A stretch of DNA of 64,000 bases from Geosporobacter subterraneus DSM 17957 (GTDB taxonomy: Bacteria; Bacillota; Clostridia; Peptostreptococcales; Thermotaleaceae): positions 48,234 to 112,233 of the forward strand of contig NZ_FQZV01000007.1 of the NCBI RefSeq assembly GCF_900142145.1. The letters run 5' to 3'. Shown here piece after piece: positions 26,991-36,063 of the stretch. The position numbers were made by a program, and so were the translations under genes. The first letter of the stretch is position 1, and each line of letters opens with the position of its first letter. The notes beneath the pieces are model-generated. The model ran no database searches, was not told where the DNA came from, and was given only the letters and a program-made list of their open reading frames with translations.

Positions 26991-28304
26991 CTATTGGAAA
27001 AGTTTTCTAATTTCTTCAACTGAATTCTCATAGTCATAAGATTCGTAGATACCTTGCTTCAGGTAGCTATTTAGCTGATCTATCATGGAGATTGAATAAT
27101 CAATCTGTTTGTTGCTTCCTTTTACGTATGCTCCTATACTAATTAGGTCTTCTGCTTCCTTATATACCGCCAACAGGTTTTTGAATGAATTGGCCAGCTG
27201 CAGATGGCTTTCATCCACCAAGTGCGGCATAAGACGGCTAACACTGCTAAGAATATCGATGGCAGGATAATGATTTTTATTGGCTAGAGTTCTAGATAGT
27301 ACAATATGTCCATCCAAAATCCCTCTCACTGTGTCGGTTATCGGTTCATTTAAGTCATCTCCGTCTACAAGTACAGTATACAGTCCGGTAATGGAGCCTT
27401 TATCTGAATTTCCTGACCGTTCTAATAATTTAGGCAGGGCAGCAAATACCGAAGGTGTATATCCTTTTGTAACCGGTGGCTCCCCAACGGCTAACCCAAC
27501 CTCCCGCTGAGCCATACTAAATCTGGTGAGGGAATCCATCATCAACATTACATTTAGTCCCTGATCCCTAAAATATTCTGCAATAGAAGTAGCCAGCATT
27601 GCACCTTTCATTCTTACCAGAGCCGGTTGATCTGAAGTTGCCACGACTAGAACCGACCGCTGCAGGCCCTCTTCTTGCAAGTCATTCTCAAGGAATTCCC
27701 GTACCTCTCTTCCCCGCTCCCCAATGAGTGCAATGACATTCACATCAGCCTGCGTGTTTCTTGCGATCATGCCTAACAAGGTACTTTTCCCTACACCACT
27801 TCCTGCAAATATGCCAATTCTTTGGCCATTTCCACAGGTCAGAAGACCGTCAATGGCCTTTATCCCTAAAGATAATACGCTTTCAATTTTATTCCGCCGC
27901 AGAGGATCTGGCGGAGTATTGTTTACCGGATACTTTTTGTTTAAAAAAATACTTCCTTTTCCATCGATAGGGTTCCCCAGGCCGTCTAGAACACGTCCCA
28001 GCAACTCATTTCCCACATTTACAGTTAATGCTTCATCGGTCGCTACAACTTTACTTCCGGGGCCGATGCCGTCCATTTCTCCAAGAGGCATTAATAGAAC
28101 CTTTTTATCTTTAAATCCCACTACCTCTGCTTTAATAGGTTTAGTTCCCTTTAAAGGATAGATGTGGCATAATTCACCTAATTTGACCGCAGGGCCCATT
28201 GCCTCAATGGTAAGTCCAATCACCTGTGATACTTTTCCGCTGTACTTAATTAGATTTACATGATCCATTGCCAAACGGTATTTTTTTAAGTTAATCGTAT
28301 TCAT
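26991..28304 (-). CDS. fliI: Flagellar export ATPase FliI
   Basis: FliI is the hexameric ATPase that helps feed substrates to the export gate. It has an F1-beta-like fold with Walker A AGSGVGKST (167-175), Walker B VMLMMDSLTRF and the catalytic GERGREVREF. At 437 residues it is full length. It begins four bases after fliH ends and precedes fliJ, in the order fliF-fliG-fliH-fliI-fliJ. Confidence 0.98.
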   Translation of the reverse strand: MNTINLKKYRLAMDHVNLIKYSGKVSQVIGLTIEAMGPAVKLGELCHIYPLKGTKPIKAEVVGFKDKKVLLMPLGEMDGIGPGSKVVATDEALTVNVGNELLGRVLDGLGNPIDGKGSIFLNKKYPVNNTPPDPLRRNKIESVLSLGIKAIDGLLTCGNGQRIGIFAGSGVGKSTLLGMIARNTQADVNVIALIGERGREVREFLENDLQEEGLQRSVLVVATSDQPALVRMKGAMLATSIAEYFRDQGLNVMLMMDSLTRFSMAQREVGLAVGEPPVTKGYTPSVFAALPKLLERSGNSDKGSITGLYTVLVDGDDLNEPITDTVRGILDGHIVLSRTLANKNHYPAIDILSSVSRLMPHLVDESHLQLANSFKNLLAVYKEAEDLISIGAYVKGSNKQIDYSISMIDQLNSYLKQGIYESYDYENSVEEIRKLFQ

Positions 28305-28307
28305 TGG

Positions 28308-29057
28308 CTACTCGCTCTCCAAAAGTTCTTTGAATAGTTCCTTTATCTGGTTTAACTGGGTTTCTATACTTGAATCAATACTCCCTGAAATAGTATCGAT
28401 AACACAACTGCCTTTTTTAAAGGCGGCGTCCTGCTTGATTTGTATATCATCAATATTTTCTGCTAAGGATAGGATCTTCGGTCTTGCAGATATGGCATAT
28501 GCATAATCCTCCGGACTAACCCGTATCACCAGGGAATCTGTATAGGTGCACTTTTCTAATCCTAGCTTAATTAGTCCAATAATGGTTTCGTAGGAATCCT
28601 CTACCCGTTCATAAAGGATTTTTTCTACAGTTTCAATCACTAAATCCACCAGTTCCTTTTCAAAATCCTTGGCAGCTTCCCGTTTTGAACGCTGCAATGC
28701 TTCTTTTATTTGTAGTGCTTCCTGTATCAGATAATCAGCTTCAGATTTGCCATCTTCATAGCCTTCCTTTTTTCCTTCCTCATAGCCTTCTATCTTGGCA
28801 TTCTGATAGATTTGTTTTGCATTTTCATAGGCTTCTTGGATAATCTTTTCTGCTTCTGTGGCTGCATTTCGTAATCTATCCTGAATCTCGTCCTCAAGAG
28901 CTTGCAGTTTATCCTGCATAATTTCATCGAAGGATGGTTTTTGTTCCACGTCCTTATGACTTTCTTCGTATTCTAAAACAGGCTCTAAAGGAATATTGGC
29001 TTCAATTTCTTTTTTTTCCCCAACTCTGATATAAGGAGATTTGAAAATTCTAGACAA
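28308..29057 (-). CDS. fliH: Export ATPase regulator FliH
   Basis: FliH binds and regulates FliI and ties the ATPase to the C-ring, like the peripheral stalk of F-ATPases. The 249-residue protein has a charged N-terminus, a coiled coil (about 45-125, with YENAKQIYQNAKIEGYEEGK showing the family's small-residue and glycine spacing) and a conserved C-terminal domain (about 140-245). It overlaps the end of fliG by eight bases. Confidence 0.95.
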   Translation of the reverse strand: MSRIFKSPYIRVGEKKEIEANIPLEPVLEYEESHKDVEQKPSFDEIMQDKLQALEDEIQDRLRNAATEAEKIIQEAYENAKQIYQNAKIEGYEEGKKEGYEDGKSEADYLIQEALQIKEALQRSKREAAKDFEKELVDLVIETVEKILYERVEDSYETIIGLIKLGLEKCTYTDSLVIRVSPEDYAYAISARPKILSLAENIDDIQIKQDAAFKKGSCVIDTISGSIDSSIETQLNQIKELFKELLESE

Positions 29058-30060
29058 CGATTTCGTCCCCTCCTCCGCGGGAAATAATAATCTCTCCGGC
29101 TTCCTCTAGCTTTCGAATAATATTTACAATCTTTTGCTGTGCTTCTTCTACATCCCTCAATCGCACAGGACCCATAAATTCCATATCTTCTTTGATCATC
29201 TCAGCCATACGCTTAGACATATTGTTGTAAATAACTTCCTGTACTTCTTCTGTAGCTCCTTTAAGGGCAATTGCCAGTTCATTATTATCCACTTCGCGAA
29301 TAAATCTTTGTATGGACGTACTGTCAAGAGTAACAATATCCTCGAATACGAACATGCGCTTTTTGATTTCTTCAGCCAGCTCAATATCCTGTACTTCAAG
29401 GGTCTCAAGAATAAATTTCTCTGTTCCTCGATCTACTGCATTTAATATATCTACAATAGACTGGATTCCACCCGCAGATGTATAATCTTGTGTTACCATT
29501 GAAGAAAGTTTCCTTTCTAAAACAGCCTCTACCTCTTTAATGATCTCTGGAGATGTGCGATCCATGGTGGCGATCCTTTGGGCTACTTCCGACTGTTTCG
29601 CTTGAGGTAATGCTGATAATATTTGACCCGCTTGCAAAGGATTTAAGTACGCTAGAATAAGCGCAATGGTCTGGGGATGCTCGTTCTGTATAAAGTTTAA
29701 CAACTGACTGGCATCCGCCTTTCTTACAAAATCAAAGGGTCTTACCTGCAATGATGCAGTTAATTTATTTACGATATCAAAGGCCTTCTGAGACCCGAGG
29801 GCTTTCTCTAGAATCTCCTTCGCATAATTGATGCCGCCCTCTGAAATATACTCTTGTGCCAGACAAATTTGATAGAACTCCTCTAGCACCTTTTCTTTTT
29901 CTTCTGCAGGTATTTTCCGCATATTTGCGATTTCTAAGGTCAACTCTTCAATTTCTTCCTCCTGAAGGTGTTTAAATATCTTTGCCGATTTGTCAGGCCC
30001 TAAAGCGATTAATAACACTGCTGCCTTTTCTTTTCCACTCATTCCACCTTTTCGAGCCAT
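29050..30060 (-). CDS. fliG: Flagellar motor switch protein FliG
   Basis: FliG sits on the MS ring and contacts the stator; its charged C-terminal helix takes the torque. N-terminal (about 5-100), middle (about 110-190, with EHPQTIALILAYLNPLQAGQ) and C-terminal (about 195-330) domains are all present. The torque helix region MSKRMAEMIKEDMEFMGPVR contains the usual Arg/Glu/Asp pattern. The length of 336 is standard. Confidence 0.98.
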   Translation of the reverse strand: MARKGGMSGKEKAAVLLIALGPDKSAKIFKHLQEEEIEELTLEIANMRKIPAEEKEKVLEEFYQICLAQEYISEGGINYAKEILEKALGSQKAFDIVNKLTASLQVRPFDFVRKADASQLLNFIQNEHPQTIALILAYLNPLQAGQILSALPQAKQSEVAQRIATMDRTSPEIIKEVEAVLERKLSSMVTQDYTSAGGIQSIVDILNAVDRGTEKFILETLEVQDIELAEEIKKRMFVFEDIVTLDSTSIQRFIREVDNNELAIALKGATEEVQEVIYNNMSKRMAEMIKEDMEFMGPVRLRDVEEAQQKIVNIIRKLEEAGEIIISRGGGDEIVV

Positions 30061-30072
30061 GCATCTACACTC

Positions 30073-31620
30073 CTAATCTTCATTTAGCCAGGTCTTTAAT
30101 AACTGTGCTACAGCCTCTGGCTTTTTGTCGACAAAATTATTGATTTGCTTCTTATAGTTAGACTTTTCATTGACATCTAGTTCAATTTCATTGATATCAT
30201 TTGCAATTGGCATGATTGGTGTTTGTAGCAGGCTATCCATTTCTTTCTTGCGCTGTCTGACTCGATAGATAGCAAAACCAGATCCTCCTAACAGCATTAC
30301 CGCCAGAATTGCCATTGCCCACAGCGGAACCACATCAAAAATACCTTTTTCTGTTGCCCCTGGCATATTTGCCAGCTGGTCTGTCAATGTAGTGTCAAAA
30401 TCTCTCGCCATTACTTCTACAACTCGTGTATCCAATCCCGCAGCTGCAGAGACTAGATTAATGATTTCCTGCTTGTGTTCATCGGACATTTCTTGATCTA
30501 CTAGTGCCTTTTTATTTACTACAACAGCAACAGTAATATCTTTTACCTGTCCTTGAGCCTTAACGATTTGCTTTCGAATCTCATTCAATTCATAGTTAAT
30601 CGTCTGATTCGCTTTATCATACCGGGAATTATCACCGCTATTTTCGACATACTGAGTAATATCCTCAGAATTAGAATCTGTTCCAGGCACCCCGCCCTGA
30701 GGACTGTTTATTACTTGTTCCTTTAGTTCACTCATACTGATAACAAGACCCTGAGTTTCGCCGGGAATCGGCGGAGCAAATTCTTTACTTTCCGTAACCT
30801 CACTATCAAAGTCAAGCTTCACATTCACCAGGGCCGCCACATTTCCCGGTCCATATACAGTAGCCAAAAACTGCTCAATACTGTTTTTTAGGTCATTTTG
30901 TACCTGATGCTGCAAATTTAACTGATTGGATGCACTAAAGGCATCTCCTTCTTTCTTCTTGTTTAATACTCTGCCTTTATTATCTACTACTGAAATATTC
31001 TCTGGATCTAAATCCTTAACAGCATTGGATACGATCATTACAATTCCATTTACCTGTTCATCCAAAAGGTTCACACCTGGCTTAAGTTCTACAAAGACAG
31101 ATGCCTTTGACTTTTGCTCATTGATTAGAAAACCTGTTTCATCAGCTACCGTAAGGTTTACTCTTGCTTTATTTACTCCTTCGATCTCTTCTATGGTACT
31201 TCCCAATGCATTCATTTGAGCAATCAAATAACGTTTCTTTCTTTCATCATTAGTCATGGTAAGACTGCTGTTATTCAGCATATCTTCATATGAAAAATTT
31301 TGTTTGGGAAAGCCTGCGATAGCTAAATTCATCTTAGCCTTGTTTAGATATTCTTTGGGTACTAAAATTGTTGATTCGCTGTCTCCATTTTTCCACGGGA
31401 TTCCCATTTCATCTAAATTTTTTGTCATCTCGCCCGCGTCTTTTAGGGGTAGATCCCGGTAAAGGGTTACATATTCAGGTTGGGCTGTAAAAAAGATTAA
31501 TAATGCCATACTTGTTATAATCAACAATCCACTTACCCCAATTTTTATTTTCTGAGAAGTATTTAGGGATTGATAAAATTCATTGAGCTGTTGTTTCATA
31601 TTTTCAAAGGCATTGCCCAT
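30073..31620 (-). CDS. fliF: Flagellar MS-ring protein FliF
   Basis: FliF builds the MS ring in the membrane. There are two membrane helices (about 25-45 and 430-450) flanking a large external region with the two YscJ-like ring-building motifs (VTLYRDLPLKDAGEMTKNLD, and TIEEIEGVNKARVNLTVAD). The cytoplasmic tail ends with FVDKKPEAVAQLLKTWL, the FliG-binding segment. At 515 residues it is normal for Firmicutes. Confidence 0.98.
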   Translation of the reverse strand: MGNAFENMKQQLNEFYQSLNTSQKIKIGVSGLLIITSMALLIFFTAQPEYVTLYRDLPLKDAGEMTKNLDEMGIPWKNGDSESTILVPKEYLNKAKMNLAIAGFPKQNFSYEDMLNNSSLTMTNDERKKRYLIAQMNALGSTIEEIEGVNKARVNLTVADETGFLINEQKSKASVFVELKPGVNLLDEQVNGIVMIVSNAVKDLDPENISVVDNKGRVLNKKKEGDAFSASNQLNLQHQVQNDLKNSIEQFLATVYGPGNVAALVNVKLDFDSEVTESKEFAPPIPGETQGLVISMSELKEQVINSPQGGVPGTDSNSEDITQYVENSGDNSRYDKANQTINYELNEIRKQIVKAQGQVKDITVAVVVNKKALVDQEMSDEHKQEIINLVSAAAGLDTRVVEVMARDFDTTLTDQLANMPGATEKGIFDVVPLWAMAILAVMLLGGSGFAIYRVRQRKKEMDSLLQTPIMPIANDINEIELDVNEKSNYKKQINNFVDKKPEAVAQLLKTWLNED

Positions 31621-31649
31621 TTAGCCACCTCATTTCATGTATCAGAATA

Positions 31650-31934
31650 TTATAGCTGGAGCCTCATAATTTCTCTGTAGGCATCTAAGACTTTGTTTTT
31701 TACTTCTACTGTGAATTGTACGGCAATTTCAGCTTTCTGGGCGGCAATCATAACCTCATGGATATTTTCAATCTCTCCCGTTGCCAGCAGCTCGTCCATA
31801 TTTTGAGATGCAGCTTCTAAATCATTCAATTTATGTATAGATTCTTTTAAGAAAGTACCGAAATCAGATTTTGATTTCGTATTATCTATAGAAAATGGGG
31901 TAACTGATGGCTGTATGATGCTATTAATTTTCAT
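31650..31934 (-). CDS. fliE: Basal-body protein FliE
   Basis: FliE is a small adaptor between MS ring and rod. The 94-residue protein ends in the family pattern IHEVMIAAQKAEIAVQFTVE then VKNKVLDAYREIMRLQ. It is in the conserved flgB-flgC-fliE-fliF order, 30 bases upstream of fliF. Confidence 0.96.
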   Translation of the reverse strand: MKINSIIQPSVTPFSIDNTKSKSDFGTFLKESIHKLNDLEAASQNMDELLATGEIENIHEVMIAAQKAEIAVQFTVEVKNKVLDAYREIMRLQL

Positions 31935-31955
31935 GAATAATTACGCCTCCCATGT

Positions 31956-32399
31956 TTATCTTCCGATTTCCAGTGCCTTCATGGCCATACTTTTACTTGC
32001 ATTTAAGCTGGTTACATTTGCTTCATAAGCTCTTGTAGCGGAAATCATATTGATCATCTCTGACACAATGTCTACATTTGGCATTTGAACATAGCCATTT
32101 TCATCTGCATCGGGATGTCCCGGTTCATAAATTTTTTTAAAGGGTGTTTTGTCTTCCTTAATTGCAGTAACCTCTACTCCATTTCCGCCTTGTCTTTTTC
32201 CTTTTGCCACTTCCAATTGCTCTGAAAAACTTAAGTGTGATGAAGCTTCCTTAAATACAGGCACTTGTCTGCGATAGGGTGTACCACTGCTTGTTCTGGT
32301 GGTATTTGCATTTGCAATATTTTTAGAAATAATATCCATCCTTAATCTCTCTGCAGTTAACCCGGTTGCACTAATGTCTATTGCTTTAAACATGCTCAT
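31956..32399 (-). CDS. flgC: Proximal rod protein FlgC
   Basis: FlgC is a proximal rod subunit of 147 residues. It has the N-terminal rod motif (AIDISATGLTAERLRMDIIS then KNIANANTTRT) and the C-terminal helix ARMIN-like MINMISATRAYEANVTSLNA. Four bases separate it from flgB. Confidence 0.97.
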   Translation of the reverse strand: MSMFKAIDISATGLTAERLRMDIISKNIANANTTRTSSGTPYRRQVPVFKEASSHLSFSEQLEVAKGKRQGGNGVEVTAIKEDKTPFKKIYEPGHPDADENGYVQMPNVDIVSEMINMISATRAYEANVTSLNASKSMAMKALEIGR

Positions 32400-32403
32400 T
32401 TAG

Positions 32404-32811
32404 TTACCTCCCATCTTTTATGACAAGCTTTAGTTTATTCATTTTCCCACTGATTCTCTGAGCAGCCATGTTGTAGGCGATGTTATTTTTAGCTAAATTC
32501 GCCATCTCTGCATCGATATTTACGTTATTGCCATCTTTTCGAACCTTGCTGTTCACGTCTTTCTTTATGGTTGGTTCAATATTATCAATGGTCATAGCAC
32601 CTACAGGTATATGGCGTTCATGACTCATTTTCCCTTTGATGGAATATCCCGACAGGCTTTCCTTAAGCAGTGATTCAAACTCTACGATATCGCGTTTATA
32701 TCCGGGGGTATTCACATTAGCGATATTATTTGAAATTGCACCATTTCTAAGCCAAAGAGCGTCCATTGACTTTTCTAGAGACCTCATTTTTCCGAAGGAT
32801 TTGTCCAGCAT
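32404..32811 (-). CDS. flgB: Proximal rod protein FlgB; first gene of the fla/che operon
   Basis: FlgB is a proximal rod subunit of 135 residues with the motif LWLRNGAISNNIANVNTPGY and a C-terminal helix (MANLAKNNIAYNMAAQRISG). A GGGAGGG site lies about eight bases upstream. As the first gene of the operon its promoter region (32.8-33.2 kb) probably controls most motility genes in the window. Confidence 0.97.
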   Translation of the reverse strand: MLDKSFGKMRSLEKSMDALWLRNGAISNNIANVNTPGYKRDIVEFESLLKESLSGYSIKGKMSHERHIPVGAMTIDNIEPTIKKDVNSKVRKDGNNVNIDAEMANLAKNNIAYNMAAQRISGKMNKLKLVIKDGR

Positions 32812-32896
32812 ATTCTATTTCCCTCCCGATTTCTATTGTTAATCTGTTCGACATATATTTACATCAAATTTTTATGTATATTTATTTATCCCCTTA

Positions 32897-32926
32897 TTAT
32901 TCAACAAAACATTTCATTTTCCTCCT
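32897..32926 (-). promoter_or_regulatory. Ribosome site with a 3-6 codon leader reading frame upstream of flgB
   Basis: A perfect AGGAGG (32921-32926) is followed by two nearby ATGs. The first gives MKCFVE and stop with three-base spacing; the second gives MFC and stop with optimal eight-base spacing. Such a strong site without a real gene could be a leader peptide or standby ribosome site affecting flgB expression about 90 bases downstream. This is suggestive only. Confidence 0.35.
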
Positions 32927-33027
32927 ATTTTCCTTTATAATCATATAACATTTATAGGGATTTTGTTGTCTTTTTTTGTCGTTTTTACATATATAGTCCT
33001 ACAGTCCTCAAATGTTTACATAATTTA

Positions 33028-33056
33028 ATTATATACTACCATCTACTGTGGCGAAA
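33028..33056 (-). promoter_or_regulatory. Candidate fla/che operon promoter
   Basis: A consensus TATAAT at 33028-33033 is 17 bases from a poor -35 (TTTCGC, 33051-33056). It would give a leader of about 210 bases before flgB. The weak -35 suggests activator dependence, or that the true promoter is elsewhere in this gap. Confidence 0.3.
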
Positions 33057-33122
33057 GCTTTAAATTTTCCTTAAAAAATAGTATAAGGGATAATACATCG
33101 TCATATTTCTTACTTTATCGAC

Positions 33123-33158
33123 AAAAAAGAAAAAAAGCAATCGAATTTGATTGCTTTT
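33123..33158 (-). terminator. Intrinsic terminator of hslV-hslU-codY
   Basis: A 10-bp stem (33133-33142 with 33149-33158, AAAAGCAATC and its complement) with a six-base loop is followed on the minus strand by a long U-rich run (TTTTTTTCTTTTTT). It is strong and separates codY from the flagellar operon. Confidence 0.92.
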
Positions 33159-33194
33159 AACCGATAAATTACATTTGCTCTATATTCTTAACAA

Positions 33195-33974
33195 TTAACG
33201 TTTTAATTTTTTTAGTTCATCTAACAGCTTGTCATTCAGAATTTTTATATGTGTACCCTTCATACCTAAAGATCTGGATTCAATAACCCCTGCACTCTCA
33301 AATTTTCTCAAGGCATTTACAATAACGGATCTGGTGATTCCTACCCGATCTGCAATTTTGCTGGCTACTAACAATCCTTCGGTACCTTCCAACTCTTCGA
33401 AGATATGCTCTACAGCCTCTAGCTCAGAATAGGATAGTGTACCAATTGCCATTTGAACTACAGCTTTTTTGCGAGCGTCTTCCTCAATCTCCTCAGTCTT
33501 TGCTCTCAATATTTCCATCCCTACTACAGTTGCACTATATTCAACTAATACAAGATCTTCATCAATAAACTTATTTTCATGTCTTGCCAGAATCATCGTT
33601 CCCAATCTCTGTCCGCTGCCGTTGATTGGAACAATAGTAACAAGCTTGTTATAGCTTTCAACGTCATATTTGAAAATCTCTAACAATTGATCCCCGGTAA
33701 CATTATACTTTGTTTCAACAATTTTTAATAATTCGTCGTTATATTCCTCCGGAAATTTATTATCTCCAGTATCCGGATCAATAATAATCGGGCAATCCGA
33801 TGCATCCGCAAGACTGACGCCTAAAACTTTCCCCTTTTTACTGGCTACATAAACATTGGCATCTAAAATTTCACTCAATGTTTTACATAACTCTGAAAAA
33901 GAAACAGGTCCATTTCCAGACTGCTGCAATATTTTATTAACCCTTCTTGTTTTCTCTAGTAATGTATTATACAT
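33195..33974 (-). CDS. codY: Global nutrient-responsive repressor CodY
   Basis: CodY senses branched-chain amino acids and GTP and represses many stationary-phase and motility genes. The 259-residue protein has the N-terminal GAF domain (about 1-155), a linker helix and a C-terminal winged helix with the nearly invariant [20 protein letters not shown] (about 205-225). It ends the hslV-hslU-codY operon and lies next to flgB, as in Bacillus, where CodY represses the fla/che promoter. Confidence 0.98.
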   Translation of the reverse strand: MYNTLLEKTRRVNKILQQSGNGPVSFSELCKTLSEILDANVYVASKKGKVLGVSLADASDCPIIIDPDTGDNKFPEEYNDELLKIVETKYNVTGDQLLEIFKYDVESYNKLVTIVPINGSGQRLGTMILARHENKFIDEDLVLVEYSATVVGMEILRAKTEEIEEDARKKAVVQMAIGTLSYSELEAVEHIFEELEGTEGLLVASKIADRVGITRSVIVNALRKFESAGVIESRSLGMKGTHIKILNDKLLDELKKLKR

Positions 33975-34014
33975 TGCTAATCCTCCTTAATAACTTTTTT
34001 CGTTTGTTTATAGA

Positions 34015-35412
34015 CTATATAATATATTTGTTTAGGTCTTGACCGGTAACGTTGTTGGATAACTTTTCTACTACATAAGCCTTATCAATGGTAAGCCTTT
34101 CTTGTTTTATTTCTGTAATTTCAAAAGAAATATCCTCAAGTAGCTTTTCTAATACCGTATGTAATCGTCTAGCACCTATATTCTCAGTTTGTTCATTGAT
34201 CAGGTATGCAATATTTGCGATTTCATTTATAGCTTCGTCTTCAAAATGAATTTTTATGCCTTCCGTTTCTAACAACAATTTATACTGTTTGACAAGCGCA
34301 TTTTCAGGGGCCGTCAGAATCTCTCGAAAGTTTTCTCTCGAAAGGTTTTCCAACTTCACACGGATCGGAAACCTTCCCTGCAACTCTGGAATCAAATCCG
34401 TTATTTTTGAAATATGAAAGGCACCGGCACCAATAAAGAGAATATGGTCTGTTTTTATTGGACCGTACTTTGTCATTACAGTACTTCCCTCTACAATAGG
34501 GAGTATATCTCTCTGTACCCCTTCCCTAGAAACATCAGGACCACCCTTATAGCTGCTGCTGGCAATCTTATCAATCTCATCCAAGAATATAATACCATTC
34601 TGTTCTGCATTTTCAATGGCTTCCGTTATTACTTCATCCATGTCAATCAATTTTTGCGCTTCTTGATCCAATAATATTTTCCGGGCTTCCTTCACAGTCA
34701 CTTTTCTTTTTTTCGTTTTTTTGGGAAGAATTCCACCCAATAGATCGTTTACGTTAATATTCATTTCTTCATTTCCTGCACCTGAAAATAGTTCTATCGT
34801 TGACCTTCCTGTATCCTCAACCTCTATTTCCATCATTTCCTTCTCCAGCAGTCCATCTTCCAGCTGCTTGCGAACCTGTTCCCTCTGCAGTTTTGCTGTA
34901 GCTATTTCCTGTTGATAGGAGATCCCTTCATCTTCTTCTGATTGTCCTCCTCCAAAAAGTGCTTCTAGCGGATTTCTGAAGGCTGTATTTTTTTTCGGCA
35001 TAGGGCATAGGATGTCGACGATTTTATCATCGATGAATTTCTTGGCGATTTCATATTTCTCCTCAATTCTATGGTTCTTTACCATTCTGATAGAAGTCTC
35101 AATCAGGTCACGAATCATAGATTCTACATCTCTGCCAACATAACCGACCTCGGTAAACTTTGTAGCCTCTACTTTTACAAAAGGGGCATCCACCAATTTG
35201 GCCAACCGCCTGGCAATCTCTGTTTTTCCAACTCCCGTTGGACCCATCATGAGAATATTTTTAGGTTTTATTTCTTCCTTGAAATAATCCGGCAATAGGC
35301 TTCTTCGATATCGGTTTCTTAATGCTACAGCTACTGACTTCTTTGCATCCTGTTGACCAATAATATATTTATCCAACTCTGCAACAATCTCTTGAGGTGT
35401 TAAATCCTTCAT
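34015..35412 (-). CDS. hslU: HslUV protease ATPase subunit HslU (ClpY)
   Basis: This AAA+ unfoldase feeds substrates to HslV. It has Walker [10 protein letters not shown] (57-65), Walker [11 protein letters not shown], the I domain (about 105-235, with charged insertion), and the sensor-2 region ([19 protein letters not shown]). The C-terminal tail (QDLNKYII) inserts into HslV to activate it. At 465 residues it is standard; hslV lies 15 bases upstream. Confidence 0.98.
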   Translation of the reverse strand: MKDLTPQEIVAELDKYIIGQQDAKKSVAVALRNRYRRSLLPDYFKEEIKPKNILMMGPTGVGKTEIARRLAKLVDAPFVKVEATKFTEVGYVGRDVESMIRDLIETSIRMVKNHRIEEKYEIAKKFIDDKIVDILCPMPKKNTAFRNPLEALFGGGQSEEDEGISYQQEIATAKLQREQVRKQLEDGLLEKEMMEIEVEDTGRSTIELFSGAGNEEMNINVNDLLGGILPKKTKKRKVTVKEARKILLDQEAQKLIDMDEVITEAIENAEQNGIIFLDEIDKIASSSYKGGPDVSREGVQRDILPIVEGSTVMTKYGPIKTDHILFIGAGAFHISKITDLIPELQGRFPIRVKLENLSRENFREILTAPENALVKQYKLLLETEGIKIHFEDEAINEIANIAYLINEQTENIGARRLHTVLEKLLEDISFEITEIKQERLTIDKAYVVEKLSNNVTGQDLNKYII

Positions 35413-35427
35413 CGCTCAATCACACTC

Positions 35428-35961
35428 CTAAAGGGTTTCAACCGTTATATTGTCGTTGGTATATACGCAAATGGAAGCAGCTATGCCTAAGGATTCTTTA
35501 ACTATCTCTTTTGCAGTAAGATTTGTATGTTGATATAATGCCTTTGCTGCAGCTAGTGCATAGACACCACCTGAACCAATTGCAATAAAATCATCATCTG
35601 GCTCAATAATTTCCCCATTTCCGGAAATGAGCAGGAGTGTTTCATGATCTGTTGCCAACATCAGAGCTTCAAGCTTTCTTAGAATCTTATCCTGACGCCA
35701 TTCTTGAGCAAGCTCTACTGCAGCACGTTTTAGATTCCCGCTGTACTGTTCAAGTTTTGCTTCAAATTTTTCTGTTAAAGTAAAAGCATCTGCTACTGAT
35801 CCTGCAAATCCTACCAGTACACGATCATTATGTAGCTTTCTAACTTTCTTTGCGCTATGCTTCATGATCGTTTTTTCTCCGAAGGTCACTTGACCATCAC
35901 CGCCTATGGCGATATCCTGAGGGCTTCTTCGCACAGCCACAATAGTGGTTCCGTGGAACAT
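35428..35961 (-). CDS. hslV: HslUV protease peptidase subunit HslV (ClpQ)
   Basis: HslV is a proteasome-like threonine peptidase forming two stacked hexamers. I start at the ATG six bases after GAGGTG, giving [10 protein letters not shown]. The catalytic residue should be the first Thr of TTIVAV after removal of four residues. The GGDGQVTFG loop and [11 protein letters not shown] segment are present. Unlike Bacillus CodW, which uses an N-terminal serine, there is no Ser ahead of the TT pair. It is expected to be transcribed with hslU and codY. Confidence 0.97.
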   Translation of the reverse strand: MFHGTTIVAVRRSPQDIAIGGDGQVTFGEKTIMKHSAKKVRKLHNDRVLVGFAGSVADAFTLTEKFEAKLEQYSGNLKRAAVELAQEWRQDKILRKLEALMLATDHETLLLISGNGEIIEPDDDFIAIGSGGVYALAAAKALYQHTNLTAKEIVKESLGIAASICVYTNDNITVETL

Positions 35962-36000
35962 TGGCTTCACCTCTTTCTTTTCAATCGGGCAAACAAGAAA

Positions 36001-36029
36001 ATATTATCACATTTTACATCACTATTCAA
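36001..36029 (-). promoter_or_regulatory. Candidate sigma-A promoter for hslV-hslU-codY
   Basis: TTGAAT at 36024-36029 and TAATAT at 36001-36006 are 17 bases apart in the 100-base gap after topA. Each box matches four of six consensus positions. The hslV start lies about 40 bases downstream. Confidence 0.5.
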
Positions 36030-36063
36030 GAAATCATTTTGAATATTATGATAATAGGTATTT

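Larger units (their letters stand above)
32812..33194. other. Intergenic region between codY and flgB
   Basis: These 383 AT-rich bases hold the codY terminator at the right side and the fla/che promoter region towards flgB. I see a -10-like TATAAT at 33028-33033 with only a weak -35, a second possible TTGAAT/TATACA pair (18-base spacing) near 32875-32905, and a perfect AGGAGG followed by a tiny reading frame at 32897-32926. I find no c-di-GMP riboswitch motif and no clear sigma-28 or sigma-54 promoter. No convincing protein gene of normal size is present. Confidence 0.6.

Noticed and set aside
32812..33194. Looked for a c-di-GMP riboswitch ahead of flgB
   Set aside because: The conserved GEMM core blocks are not visible on the minus strand in this gap, so I do not call one.
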